Assembly: GCF_001457775.1 (NCBI RefSeq)
Contig: NZ_CYSG01000007.1
Coordinates: 1-64,000, forward strand
Source of the DNA: Phaeobacter sp. CECT 5382
GTDB lineage: Bacteria > Pseudomonadota > Alphaproteobacteria > Rhodobacterales > Rhodobacteraceae
Direction: 5' to 3'
DNA length: 64,000 nucleotides
Shown: positions 18,513 through 27,559 of the stretch, piece after piece
How positions within the stretch are numbered: position 1 is the stretch's first letter
Layout of the letters: each line of letters begins with the position of its first letter
Notes under the pieces: generated by a model
What the model saw: only the letters and a program-made list of their open reading frames with translations
What the model was told of the DNA's origin: nothing
Databases searched by the model: none
Made by a program: the position numbers and the translations under genes

Positions 18513-21512
18513 TCAGTCGCCCTGCTTCAGCCCCATAAGAGCTGCGGCAAAGGGATTGTCAGGATCGATCTGCTTTTCCTTTTTCGGCGGACGTGCCGAA
18601 TAGGTTTTGCCACCCTGCTGTCCCGGACGCTCGCCGCGTTTGCCACCAGGCTTGCCGCCACCAGAGCGGCCACCAGGTTTGCCGCCGGAACGGCCCTGGC
18701 CACCCTTGGCGCCACGTGGTTTTCCATCGCCACGCGCCTGATCGTCACCAGCATCCTGAGCCTGACCTTGGTTCTGGCCATTGCCCCGGCGCTGTCCACG
18801 ATTGCCACCGGCCTGACGGGCACGGCCACCCCAGGCAAAGGTGTAAAACACCTCCATCTCGGCGGGGGCCTCTTCGGCCGCTTCAGAAGCGACTTCGGGC
18901 TTTGCGATCTCGGCGTCGGCCTGGACCTCAGCGGATGCGTCAGCATTGCCTTCGGCGACAGGTGCCTCCTCAACTGCAACTGGTGCTTCGGCAGTGTCTG
19001 CATCAGCACTTTCTGCGACAGGCACTTCGACAGCGGCCTGTTCGGCCTCTGCTGGTGTCTCCGCAGCCTCCGCCGTGCTTTCAGCCGCCGGATCCGCCGC
19101 TGGTGCCGCATCTTTTGGCGCATCGGCCGCGGCTTTCACCTTGGCACGTTCACTTTTTTCGGCGCGGTAACCGAGGCCCTGCATCAGATCAGCGAATTGT
19201 TCCAGCGTCATGCCGGTGATCGACAACATATCTGCCTTGGCTTCAAAACCACCACGACTGTCTTCGGAGCGCAGCATATCGGCCAGACGTTCCAGCATGT
19301 CGATACGGATCATCCGCTCACCCGCTTCGCGGTAGCCGGACATGGTATCATAGCCCTGCGGCGCACCCTTGGCGGCTGGCACTGTGACCAGGCCGGGAGG
19401 CGGCGCTTCGGGGAATTCCTGCAAACCATTGGCCAGCGACCAAAGCACCAGACGCAGACGCGTCGGCGCCGGTTTCAGCAAGAGTGGCATAAAGATCGTG
19501 AACTGACCAAAGCGGATACCGTGCTTGCGCAACGCGCCACGGGCGTCCTGATCTAGGTCCTTCACTTCCTGCATCACCGAATGGCGCTGCAAAAGACCCA
19601 AGCCTTCGACCATGCGGAAGGCGAAGCCCCGCGCGAGACCGGTCAGCTCTTCGTCTTTCTGTAGGTTGATCAGCGGCTCGAACAGAGCCTGAACCTTGCG
19701 CGAGATAAAATGCTGCAGTCGGCGTTCCACCTTTTGCGCAACATCTGCCCCGGCAGCGTCATCGACAAAGACCTCGACCTGTGGAGCCAGCGGATCGGCC
19801 CCGGCCACAAGTTTGCCAACGGCAGCATCGCCCCACATCAGGCCACCCTGCTCGGTGAAATCGATTTCGGTATCGGGCGCATTGTAAAACCGGTCTGCGC
19901 GCAGATGGAATTGCGGCGCCAACGCTTGCAGCGAGGCAGACTTCAATGTCTTTGCCTCTGCCCCTTGTGCGCTTTTGTCCGGGGTAAACCGGAACCCGTC
20001 CAACCGTCCGACAAATTCGCCCTCGACGGTTACTTCACCCTTGTCATTCACTTCGGCCAAAAGGGCCTCCTTCTGTTTGAGCCGGCGCAGAAGCACGGAT
20101 GTGCGCCGGTCCACAAATCTTTGAGTCAACCGCTCGTGCAGCGCGTCTGACAACCTGTCTTCTACAGCGCGAGTCACGCCACGCCAATGGCTTTCGTCAC
20201 GCAGCCAGTTTTTCCGTTGTGAGACATAGGTCCAAGTCCGGATAAAGGCCAGCCGTTTGGAAAGTGTATCAATATCACCATCGGTGCGATCAATACGTTT
20301 GATCTGACGCGCCAGCCAGTCATCCGGAACCACGCCGCCGCCATGCAAATACTCGAATATATTGCCTATCAGCGACGCATGCTCCCCATGCGAGATGCCG
20401 CGAAAATCAGGAATGCGGCACACATCCCACAGCAGGCGCACAGATTGCGCATTTGTGGTGCGCGATATTATGCCGCTATCGCGCGACAGAAATTTCAACG
20501 CACTCAGATCATCAGCTTCGCGGGCCCGCATCAACACCTCGTTTTCGGGGTTTGATTCGAGCGACCGGATCAGCGCCTCGACCGTGCCGAACTGAAGCTC
20601 CGACGAACGCCAGTTGAGCTTTTTCAACGGTGCAAAGCGATGTTCCATGATTGCCTCGGCGACCTCATCGTCCAGCGGAAGAGCGTCCCCTGTGACACCA
20701 AAGCTGCCATGGCTCATGCCGCGCCCGGCGCGACCGGCGATCTGCGCCAGCTCGTTCGGGGCCAAGGGGCGCATGCGCCGCCCGTCGAACTTGGAGGTGG
20801 CCGAAAAGGCGACATGATCAATATCAAGGTTCAGCCCCATCCCGATGGCATCAGTGGCGACCAGATAGTCGACCTCGCCGTTTTGATAGAGCGCCACCTG
20901 GGCGTTGCGGGTGCGCGGGCTGAGTGCGCCCATGACGACAGCCGCACCGCCCTTTTGGCGTTTCAGCAGCTCGGCGATGGCATAGACATTATCTACCGAA
21001 AAGCCGACGATTGCAGTGCGGGGTGGCATCCGGCTGATTTTTTTCGACCCGCCATAGACCAATTCAGACATACGTTCGCGGCGCAGGAATTCCACCTCTG
21101 GCACCAGCGCTCTGATGGGGCCACGCATGGTGTCAGCGCCTAGAAAAAGTGTTTCATTAGTGCCGCGTGATTTCAGTAACCGTTCGGTAAAAACATGACC
21201 ACGTTCCGGATCAGCACAGAGCTGGATCTCATCAATGGCCAGAAAGTCACAGCCCATTCCGGGCGGCATCGCCTCGACGGTGCAGATCCAGTATTTCGCC
21301 CGCGGCGGCACGATACGTTCTTCGCCGGTGACCAGCGCGACAACTGAAGGTCCGCGAATGGCAACGATTTTGTCATAGACCTCACGCGCCAAAAGGCGCA
21401 GCGGAAAGCCCATGATGCCGGTGCGATAACCCAGCATGCGTTCGATTGCGTAGTGAGTCTTACCGGTATTGGTCGGACCGAGAACGGCTACCACCCGAGA
21501 TGCGCCTGCCAT
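18513..21512 (-). CDS. SUV3-like ATP-dependent RNA helicase with low-complexity tail
   Basis: A 999-residue superfamily 2 helicase. Walker A is GPTNTGKTHYAIERML near the N-terminus and motif II is DEIQLC, followed by motifs IV-VI including QIAGRAGRG; this is the SUV3/SUPV3L1 layout known from the mitochondrial RNA degradosome. Residues about 790-890 are Ala/Glu/Val-rich, and about 895-980 form a Gly/Arg/Gln-rich tail (GGKPGGRSGGGKPGGKRG), probably disordered and RNA-binding. The end DPDNPFAAALMGLK looks like a conserved peptide. It heads the helicase, S4, fdxA, carD series. A role in RNA processing or decay is inferred. Confidence 0.93.
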   Translation of the reverse strand: MAGASRVVAVLGPTNTGKTHYAIERMLGYRTGIMGFPLRLLAREVYDKIVAIRGPSVVALVTGEERIVPPRAKYWICTVEAMPPGMGCDFLAIDEIQLCADPERGHVFTERLLKSRGTNETLFLGADTMRGPIRALVPEVEFLRRERMSELVYGGSKKISRMPPRTAIVGFSVDNVYAIAELLKRQKGGAAVVMGALSPRTRNAQVALYQNGEVDYLVATDAIGMGLNLDIDHVAFSATSKFDGRRMRPLAPNELAQIAGRAGRGMSHGSFGVTGDALPLDDEVAEAIMEHRFAPLKKLNWRSSELQFGTVEALIRSLESNPENEVLMRAREADDLSALKFLSRDSGIISRTTNAQSVRLLWDVCRIPDFRGISHGEHASLIGNIFEYLHGGGVVPDDWLARQIKRIDRTDGDIDTLSKRLAFIRTWTYVSQRKNWLRDESHWRGVTRAVEDRLSDALHERLTQRFVDRRTSVLLRRLKQKEALLAEVNDKGEVTVEGEFVGRLDGFRFTPDKSAQGAEAKTLKSASLQALAPQFHLRADRFYNAPDTEIDFTEQGGLMWGDAAVGKLVAGADPLAPQVEVFVDDAAGADVAQKVERRLQHFISRKVQALFEPLINLQKDEELTGLARGFAFRMVEGLGLLQRHSVMQEVKDLDQDARGALRKHGIRFGQFTIFMPLLLKPAPTRLRLVLWSLANGLQEFPEAPPPGLVTVPAAKGAPQGYDTMSGYREAGERMIRIDMLERLADMLRSEDSRGGFEAKADMLSITGMTLEQFADLMQGLGYRAEKSERAKVKAAADAPKDAAPAADPAAESTAEAAETPAEAEQAAVEVPVAESADADTAEAPVAVEEAPVAEGNADASAEVQADAEIAKPEVASEAAEEAPAEMEVFYTFAWGGRARQAGGNRGQRRGNGQNQGQAQDAGDDQARGDGKPRGAKGGQGRSGGKPGGRSGGGKPGGKRGERPGQQGGKTYSARPPKKEKQIDPDNPFAAALMGLKQGD

Positions 21513-21577
21513 CTATTCAGCCCTTGTTTTATCTCTGACCCTAGACGTCGTTTATGACAAAAAAGAGTTCAGCGCGG

Positions 21578-22147
21578 CTAAAGATCCTTGCCTGCAACAT
21601 CGGGCCGCAGGCGTTCCAGCGCGTTGAGTACTTCTTCGTGATGTGGATGTATAGCCTTGGCCCGCAAATAGGCCGCATAGGCACGCTTGGGTTCGCGGAA
21701 CTGCTCAAACACTGTGCCCAGCGCATAGATTGCATTGTAGTCATTCGGATTGAGCGCCAACGCACGTTCAAGATCAGCCACCGAAGGCCCATACAGCCCC
21801 GCTGCATGATAGGCGCGCGCGCGCTCGAACCATCCGCGGGCAAAATCCGGGGCGTGGTCCGTCAGCGCAGTGAGATGTTCGATTGCCGCGTCGACATCGC
21901 CTGCCTCAAACGCCTTGGTCGCGCGTGACAGCAACAGATCCATGGCTGGGGATCCGCTTTTGCGCCACAGCGCCTGCAATTCGCGGTCCAGTTTGCGGGC
22001 CGTTTTGGCATCGGCGGAAACCAGCGCAGAAAGCAGTGCAGATTCGTCGCCCTGAGATTGTGCCGATGTTGCCAAAGGCACGGAAATCGTGACTGTTAGC
22101 AGCGTTGCCGCCACGATAGCTTTGAGGTTCAGGTGATTTGCAATCAT
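21578..22147 (-). CDS. Exported tetratricopeptide-repeat protein
   Basis: A 189-residue protein with a signal peptide (AIVAATLLTVTISVPLATSA, cleavage after SAQ) and at least two or three TPR helices: GDVDAAIEHLTALTDHAPDF, GLYGPSVADLERALALNPND and REPKRAYAAYLRAKAIHPHH. It is likely a periplasmic scaffold; the partner is unknown. The frame is open to 22420, but the start at 22147 gives the good signal peptide. It is divergent from the SCP2 gene, with 115 bp between them. Confidence 0.82.
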   Translation of the reverse strand: MIANHLNLKAIVAATLLTVTISVPLATSAQSQGDESALLSALVSADAKTARKLDRELQALWRKSGSPAMDLLLSRATKAFEAGDVDAAIEHLTALTDHAPDFARGWFERARAYHAAGLYGPSVADLERALALNPNDYNAIYALGTVFEQFREPKRAYAAYLRAKAIHPHHEEVLNALERLRPDVAGKDL

Positions 22148-22262
22148 GATGGTGCCCAGTGTAACCCTACGCCGCATTTTTTCCAGTGCTGGTAGCAATT
22201 GCTTCACGCAAACTTGCGAAACCCGGACCAAAGCGCGGTACAAATGAACAAAGGACGAAACG

Positions 22263-22553
22263 ATGAGCGAAACACTTGAACAGGCCGCAGCAGCCATGAA
22301 CGAAAAACTGAGCGGCAGCGATTTTGACGCATCAGCCAAGTTCGAAATCGAAGGTATGGGCGCAATCGTGCTGGATGGTGACGGTGCGCGTGTGAGCGAT
22401 GACGAAGCCGATGTTACCATGTCCGCAGATGCCGAGACCTTTCAGGCGATCCTGACCGGCGACATCAACCCCACCAGCGCCTTCATGTCCGGTAAACTGA
22501 CAATCGACGGTGACATGGGTACCGCAATGAAGCTGGCTTCGGTGCTGGCCTGA
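22263..22553 (+). CDS. SCP2 sterol-binding domain protein
   Basis: A 96-residue stand-alone SCP2 domain (DFDASAKFEIEGMGAIVLD, ADVTMSADAETFQAILTGD, AFMSGKLTIDGDMGTAMKL), a fold with a hydrophobic tunnel for fatty-acyl or lipid ligands. SD AAAGGAC precedes ATG 22263. Its TGA overlaps the ATG of the lysophospholipase-like gene, so translation is coupled and a role handling lipid or acyl chains together with that hydrolase is likely. Confidence 0.9.
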   Translation: MSETLEQAAAAMNEKLSGSDFDASAKFEIEGMGAIVLDGDGARVSDDEADVTMSADAETFQAILTGDINPTSAFMSGKLTIDGDMGTAMKLASVLA

Positions 22554-23527
22554 TGGACAAAAGCCTGATGGACCTGACCCCAGCCCCCTATTTTGCTGAA
22601 ATTGCACAGGGACCAGCCGCCGGTCAGGCCCATTGGGCGACCACTGATGACGGGTTGCGCATTCGGGTCGGCCACTGGCGCCCCGAATCCACAGAGCCGG
22701 TCAAAGGAACTGTGCTTATCTTTCCTGGTCGCACAGAATACGTCGAGAAATACGGCCCCGCCGCCATTGATCTGGGCAAACGCGGCTATGCCAGCCTTGC
22801 CGTGGACTGGCGCGGCCAGGGGCTAGCGGATCGCATGCTGCCAGACCGGCGTCTGGGCCATGTCGAAGACTTCGGCGATTTCCAGAAGGACGTGGCCGCA
22901 GTTGTTAAGCTGGCCCAACAGCTGGACCTGCCGCAACCCTGGTTCCTGCTGGCTCATTCGATGGGCGGTGCCATCGGCCTGCGCGCCCTGATGCAGGATC
23001 TGCCGGTCAGGGCCTGCGCCTTTACTGGCCCCATGTGGGGCATTCAAATTCCAACCGTGATGAAGCCACTGGCCCTGCTTTTGGGCACCTTGGCACCGAC
23101 CCTTGGTTTTAGTGCACGACGGGTTCCAACCACGACCCAGGGCCACTATGTGGAAACCGCCCCCTTCAAGGGCAATACCCTGACAAATGATCCAGCGATG
23201 TATCAAATGATGATCGATCAGCTGACTGCCCAGCCGGATCTGGTGCTGGGTGGCCCGACCATTAACTGGCTGCTCGAGGGGTTGAAGGAATGCGAAGCCC
23301 TGGCACAGGAAGCATCGCCTGCCCTGCCCTGCATCACCTTTCTTGGCACCCAGGAGCAGATCGTCAATGCGGAGGCGATCCACAACCGCATGGCCCGCTG
23401 GCCCGGTGGCGAGCTGGAACTGGTGGACCCCGGCCAACATGAAATCATCATGGAAGGCGAAGCGACGCGCGACGCCGCCTTTGACAAGATGACACGACTG
23501 TTTGATCAGTACGGCCAACAGCAATAG
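22553..23527 (+). CDS. Alpha/beta hydrolase, PldB-like lysophospholipase
   Basis: A 324-residue alpha/beta hydrolase of the Hydrolase_4/monoacylglycerol lipase type. The nucleophile elbow is AHSMGGA (Ser near residue 138), with HG-loop equivalent FPGRTEYVEKYG; the acid is likely in FLGTQEQIVN and the His is HEIIM. No signal peptide is seen. It overlaps the SCP2 gene at ATG/TGA. Substrate is probably a lysophospholipid or monoacylglycerol, by family. Confidence 0.88.
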   Translation: MDKSLMDLTPAPYFAEIAQGPAAGQAHWATTDDGLRIRVGHWRPESTEPVKGTVLIFPGRTEYVEKYGPAAIDLGKRGYASLAVDWRGQGLADRMLPDRRLGHVEDFGDFQKDVAAVVKLAQQLDLPQPWFLLAHSMGGAIGLRALMQDLPVRACAFTGPMWGIQIPTVMKPLALLLGTLAPTLGFSARRVPTTTQGHYVETAPFKGNTLTNDPAMYQMMIDQLTAQPDLVLGGPTINWLLEGLKECEALAQEASPALPCITFLGTQEQIVNAEAIHNRMARWPGGELELVDPGQHEIIMEGEATRDAAFDKMTRLFDQYGQQQ

Positions 23528-23727
23528 CCCCGGGTCCACGCCTGCAAACACTGCGCACCAGCCTTCGGCCTAGGCTGGCGCAGTAAAGGCGCGTTTGCGT
23601 AAAAATCACGCTGTTCTTTGCCGTCAATGCTGGTCGCCAGGTCGGCCCTTGCTTGTGATCCCGTCACGCGCCCCTTAGATATTGTGCAAAGCCAAAAAAC
23701 ACCAAACATGCCCGCCAAGGAGGCCCC

Positions 23728-25575
23728 ATGTTGAACCTGCCCTTTCCCGCCCTCTCTGCAACCAAAATGACCCTGCTACGCGATGCTAATGCATCCTCTG
23801 GCTCTGAGGGGCTGGGCAACCTGCCGGAATGGGATCTGAGCGATCTCTATACCTCGGACGAGGCGCCGGAACTCGACCGTGATCTGGACTGGCTGGAGCA
23901 GGAATGCGCTGCCTTTGCCGGTGACTACGAAGGCAAGCTGGCAGATTTGGATGCCGCAGGCCTGCTGAACTGCATCCTGCGCAACGAAAAGATCAACGCT
24001 ATTGCCGGGCGTATCATGTCCTATGCCGGTCTGCGCTACTATCAGCTGACAACGGACGCGGATCGCGCCAAGTTCATGTCCGACATGCAGGAAAAGATCA
24101 CCGTTTTCACCACGCCGCTGGTGTTTTTCACGCTGGAGATCAACCGCATTGATGATGACGTGCTGGCAGCACATTTTGCCGCCAACGCAGATCTCTCTCG
24201 CTATGAACCGGTGTTTGAACGCATCCGCGCCATGAAACCCTATCAGCTCTCGGACGAGCTGGAAAAATTCCTGCATGATCTGGGCGTCGTCGGCGACGCC
24301 TGGGAGCGGCTGTTTGACGAAACTATTGCAGGGCTCACCTTCACCATCGACGGCCAGGAGCTGAACATCGAGGGCACGCTGAACCTGCTGACGGAACAGG
24401 ATCGCAGTAAACGCGAGGCGGCTTCGCGCGAATTGGCGCGGGTGTTTCAGGACAACATCAAAACTTTTGCTCGTGTGCACAACACGCAAGCCAAGGAAAA
24501 AGAGATCGTTGATCGCTGGCGCGGCATGCCAACGCCGCAGACCGGGCGCCATTTGTCGAACCATGTCGAGCCCGAAGTGGTCGAAGCCCTGCGCGAAGCC
24601 GTTGTGGCCGCCTACCCCAAACTGTCGCACCGCTATTATGAGCTGAAGCGCAAATGGCTGGGGCTGGACCGGATGCAGGTCTGGGACCGCAACGCCCCGT
24701 TGCCAATGGAAGACAGTCGCGTGGTGGATTGGGATACCGCCGAAAAAACCGTGATGGAGGCCTATACTGCCTTTGATCCGCGTATGGGCGAGATCGCAGC
24801 CCCGTTCTTTTCCAAAGGCTGGATTGATGCGGGCGTGAAACCCGGCAAGGCTCCTGGTGCTTTTGCCCACCCCACCGTGACCGACGTGCACCCCTATGTG
24901 ATGCTAAACTATCTGGGCAAGCCGCGCGATGTGATGACCCTCGCACATGAGCTGGGCCACGGCGTGCATCAGGTTCTGGCCGCCGATCAGGGCGAGATGC
25001 TGTCATCGACCCCGCTGACCCTGGCCGAAACCGCAAGTGTCTTTGGCGAGATGCTGACCTTCCGCAAGATGCTGGACGGCGCCGAAACCAAGGAACAGCG
25101 CAAGATCCTGCTGGCCGGCAAGGTCGAGGACATGATCAACACCGTGGTGCGCCAGATCGCGTTCTACGATTTTGAATGCAAACTGCATGCTGCCCGTTCT
25201 GAGGGTGAGCTGACACCGGATGACATCAACGTACTCTGGATGTCGGTACAGGCAGAATCCCTGGGCGAAGCTTTTGACTTCATGGAAGGCTACGAAACCT
25301 TCTGGGCCTATATCCCGCACTTCGTGCATTCGCCCTTTTATGTCTATGCCTACGCCTTTGGCGACGGCTTGGTGAACGCGCTGTATTCGGTCTATGCCGA
25401 GGGCGGTGAAGGTTTTGAGGACAAGTATTTCGACATGCTCAAGGCTGGCGGCTCCAAGCACCACAAAGAGCTGCTGGCTCCTTTTGGCCTCGATGCGTCG
25501 GACCCAAAATTCTGGGACAAGGGCCTCAGTATGATTTCCGGCATGATCGATGAGCTGGAAGCCATGGAGGACTGA
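23728..25575 (+). CDS. M3 family oligoendopeptidase (PepF-type)
   Basis: A 615-residue zinc metallopeptidase. The HExxH zinc site is HELGH at residues 407-411 within TLAHELGHGVHQVL, with the third ligand in LAETASVFGEM. Length and the N-terminal helical region (LPEWDLSDLYTS) match oligoendopeptidase F, which hydrolyses cytosolic oligopeptides. A consensus AAGGAGG lies seven bases from ATG 23728. Its TGA overlaps the GNAT start, making a two-gene operon. Confidence 0.94.
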   Translation: MLNLPFPALSATKMTLLRDANASSGSEGLGNLPEWDLSDLYTSDEAPELDRDLDWLEQECAAFAGDYEGKLADLDAAGLLNCILRNEKINAIAGRIMSYAGLRYYQLTTDADRAKFMSDMQEKITVFTTPLVFFTLEINRIDDDVLAAHFAANADLSRYEPVFERIRAMKPYQLSDELEKFLHDLGVVGDAWERLFDETIAGLTFTIDGQELNIEGTLNLLTEQDRSKREAASRELARVFQDNIKTFARVHNTQAKEKEIVDRWRGMPTPQTGRHLSNHVEPEVVEALREAVVAAYPKLSHRYYELKRKWLGLDRMQVWDRNAPLPMEDSRVVDWDTAEKTVMEAYTAFDPRMGEIAAPFFSKGWIDAGVKPGKAPGAFAHPTVTDVHPYVMLNYLGKPRDVMTLAHELGHGVHQVLAADQGEMLSSTPLTLAETASVFGEMLTFRKMLDGAETKEQRKILLAGKVEDMINTVVRQIAFYDFECKLHAARSEGELTPDDINVLWMSVQAESLGEAFDFMEGYETFWAYIPHFVHSPFYVYAYAFGDGLVNALYSVYAEGGEGFEDKYFDMLKAGGSKHHKELLAPFGLDASDPKFWDKGLSMISGMIDELEAMED

Positions 25576-26045
25576 TGCCCATCAGCCTGCGCCCCGTTTC
25601 GCCCGAAGACTTTGATCTAGTGTGCCACATTCAGGTGGAAGCTGATCAGATACTTTTTTCAGGCACCGTAGCGCAGGCCTTTGCAGCAAACGAGGAAGGC
25701 GTGGATTTTCACGCCATCCTTGACCAAGACAGGCCCGTCGGATTTTTCAAGCTGGATTGGCTGTTTCACCAACAGTATGGTTTTGCCCAAGCGAATGAGC
25801 TGGGCCTGCGGGCCTTTATGATCGACCGCCGCCATCAGGGCAAAGGTGTGGCAACGGCAGCGGTACGGACACTAAAATCCTATATCCCTGGCCTCTATCC
25901 ATCCCACAAAGCCGTGGTTCTGACGGTGAACATGCAGAATGTTCCAGCCATTCGCTGCTACAAGGCAGGTGGATTTGTAGATACTGGTGATATCTACCCA
26001 CATGGTATGGCAGGTCCGCAGCATATTATGCGTTTGGACCTTTAA
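25575..26045 (+). CDS. GNAT family N-acetyltransferase
   Basis: A 156-residue acetyltransferase with the acetyl-CoA loop motif RRHQGKGVATAAVR (about residue 80) and the following AVVLTVNMQNVPAIRCYKAGGF, the usual motif A/B pair. It is translationally coupled to the M3 peptidase. Acceptor unknown. Confidence 0.9.
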   Translation: MPISLRPVSPEDFDLVCHIQVEADQILFSGTVAQAFAANEEGVDFHAILDQDRPVGFFKLDWLFHQQYGFAQANELGLRAFMIDRRHQGKGVATAAVRTLKSYIPGLYPSHKAVVLTVNMQNVPAIRCYKAGGFVDTGDIYPHGMAGPQHIMRLDL

Positions 26046-26070
26046 AGCCCGGAATTCACTTGAACAGCGC

Positions 26071-26103
26071 GCCATCCGCCGGGTGGCGGATGGCCAGTTT
26101 TCC
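26071..26103. terminator. Hairpin terminator between GNAT and amidinotransferase
   Basis: GCCATCCGCC and GGCGGATGGC form a perfect 10-bp stem with a GGGT loop, followed by CAGTTTTCC on the plus strand; convergent genes flank it. Confidence 0.65.
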
Positions 26104-26119
26104 CATTCCCAACAGTGCC

Positions 26120-27241
26120 TTACAGATTGGGGAAGTAGTCTTCGCACTCGCCATCGCGATAGACGTCGGCGGTGCAGCAGTGCAGACCACCGCCAAAGGC
26201 ATAGGCGTCGCGCAGCTCGACCTCGACCACTTCCATCCCCAGCTTGTCCATCTGCTCAGCCTGATAGACCTCGGATTTCTCGACACAGACGGTTTTGGGA
26301 TCCAGCACCAACACATTCATGCTGAGCCAGGTGGAGGAATAACACAGCGCCGGTGGTGTGTTATGTGCGGGACGTACCGCGTCGACGATCTCCCAACCGT
26401 TCTTGTTGAACATCTCACGCTGCTCTTCCGGCAAGCGGCGCTGTGGGTTGTTCAGGATAAGGCCCGGGCGCAACGGCGTGAAGGTGGCGTCAATGTGGAT
26501 CGGGTAGGGGTCACCGGGGAAGTTCACCGTGTGCACGCGGTGATCCGGGAAATGGCGGCGCAGCCATTCGATGCCTTTGAGGTTGGTGGTAAAACCATGC
26601 TGCACCACCAGATCCTTGCCAAAGCGCAGCACGTCAGCGGCATCAAACAAAGGCTCTTCCTCGGTGGTCACAAAGAATTTTTCGGCAGCCCATTGCAGGC
26701 GTTTTTCTTCACCAATCTTTTCGCTCAGATAATCCGGGTGGTAGTCCGCATCCGTCAGGCGCGGCTTGGGCGCCGCCTCATGACGGAATTTCGGGTCCTC
26801 TTCCCAATACTGTTTCAGCAACGGGCGATAGTTCAGATATTCGAACCAGCGGCACCGATAGGACATGGTTGCTTCCAGCATCTCGTGGCCCACTGTCAGC
26901 AACACATCGCGCGGCGGCATGCAGCCAAACTGGCTGTCAGTGTGGAAATCCGGTGTCGTCACGGGCTGCGAATGATCGATAGAGCTCGGGCGGTCAACGC
27001 GAATGTCACGCTTACGCAGCTGGCTGGCAAAGTTGTCCAAAAGCTCGTTCGCACGATCAATGGTTTCCTGCGGGCGACGGCCCCACTGGCCACGCATGTC
27101 GCTGTCTTCGGGAACCTTGGCATCCAAGGCGGGCTCTTCTGGCGGAATGTGGCAATCATCTGCCCGCCCCACGATCACATGGCGCAGCGTATCCCATTCA
27201 TTCCAGCTTTTGACTTCTGTTTTATCCGGCGACCAGGCCAT
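26120..27241 (-). CDS. Glycine amidinotransferase-like enzyme
   Basis: A 373-residue arginine:glycine amidinotransferase-type protein. The catalytic triad of the family is recognisable: Asp in PLFDAADVLRFGKDL, His in YPIHIDATFTPLRPGL and Cys355 in GGGLHCCTADV. Such enzymes move the amidino group from arginine to an amine; human AGAT makes guanidinoacetate, while other members act on inosamine phosphate or lysine. Substrate is not decidable here, but the overall wording is close to AGAT. It stands alone, with the LuxR-type gene divergent 318 bp away. Confidence 0.87.
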   Translation of the reverse strand: MAWSPDKTEVKSWNEWDTLRHVIVGRADDCHIPPEEPALDAKVPEDSDMRGQWGRRPQETIDRANELLDNFASQLRKRDIRVDRPSSIDHSQPVTTPDFHTDSQFGCMPPRDVLLTVGHEMLEATMSYRCRWFEYLNYRPLLKQYWEEDPKFRHEAAPKPRLTDADYHPDYLSEKIGEEKRLQWAAEKFFVTTEEEPLFDAADVLRFGKDLVVQHGFTTNLKGIEWLRRHFPDHRVHTVNFPGDPYPIHIDATFTPLRPGLILNNPQRRLPEEQREMFNKNGWEIVDAVRPAHNTPPALCYSSTWLSMNVLVLDPKTVCVEKSEVYQAEQMDKLGMEVVEVELRDAYAFGGGLHCCTADVYRDGECEDYFPNL

Positions 27242-27559
27242 GGATGCCTCCCGTTCTGATGGGAGACAAAGGCGGGGCCTTCAATCTCCCGATTGAAAGT
27301 CCCGGCGTACAGGAGCGTGATTTGAGGGCAAAAGCAGACTACTCTCTGGCGACGCCATCGCCTGTGAACCCAGAGCAAGATATAGCATTGTCAAACTGCA
27401 CGGGAAAGACGTTTCAGAGACAGGAAGAGCCCCGCGTATTTAGGTCGCAGGTCATGTTTCACTCCAAGCACAAAACGGTTTCAGACATTTCTGATGATTT
27501 TTTTTGAAATTCGTCTAAGCTGAGCCTGTCAGGTCCTCAAACTGATAGGTTGTGCTTTT
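27242..27559. promoter_or_regulatory. Divergent control region, amidinotransferase / LuxR solo
   Basis: This 318-bp gap has no gene I can support. It contains the promoters of both flanking genes, which I cannot place exactly. A weak dyad, CCTGTC (27525-27530) and GATAGG (27544-27549), sits just before the LuxR start and is a possible but poor lux-box-like site. Confidence 0.3.

Noticed and set aside
27525-27549. lux box before the LuxR solo
   Set aside because: Half-sites CCTGTC/GATAGG are imperfect and the spacing does not match the usual 20-bp lux box; kept only as a weak note.
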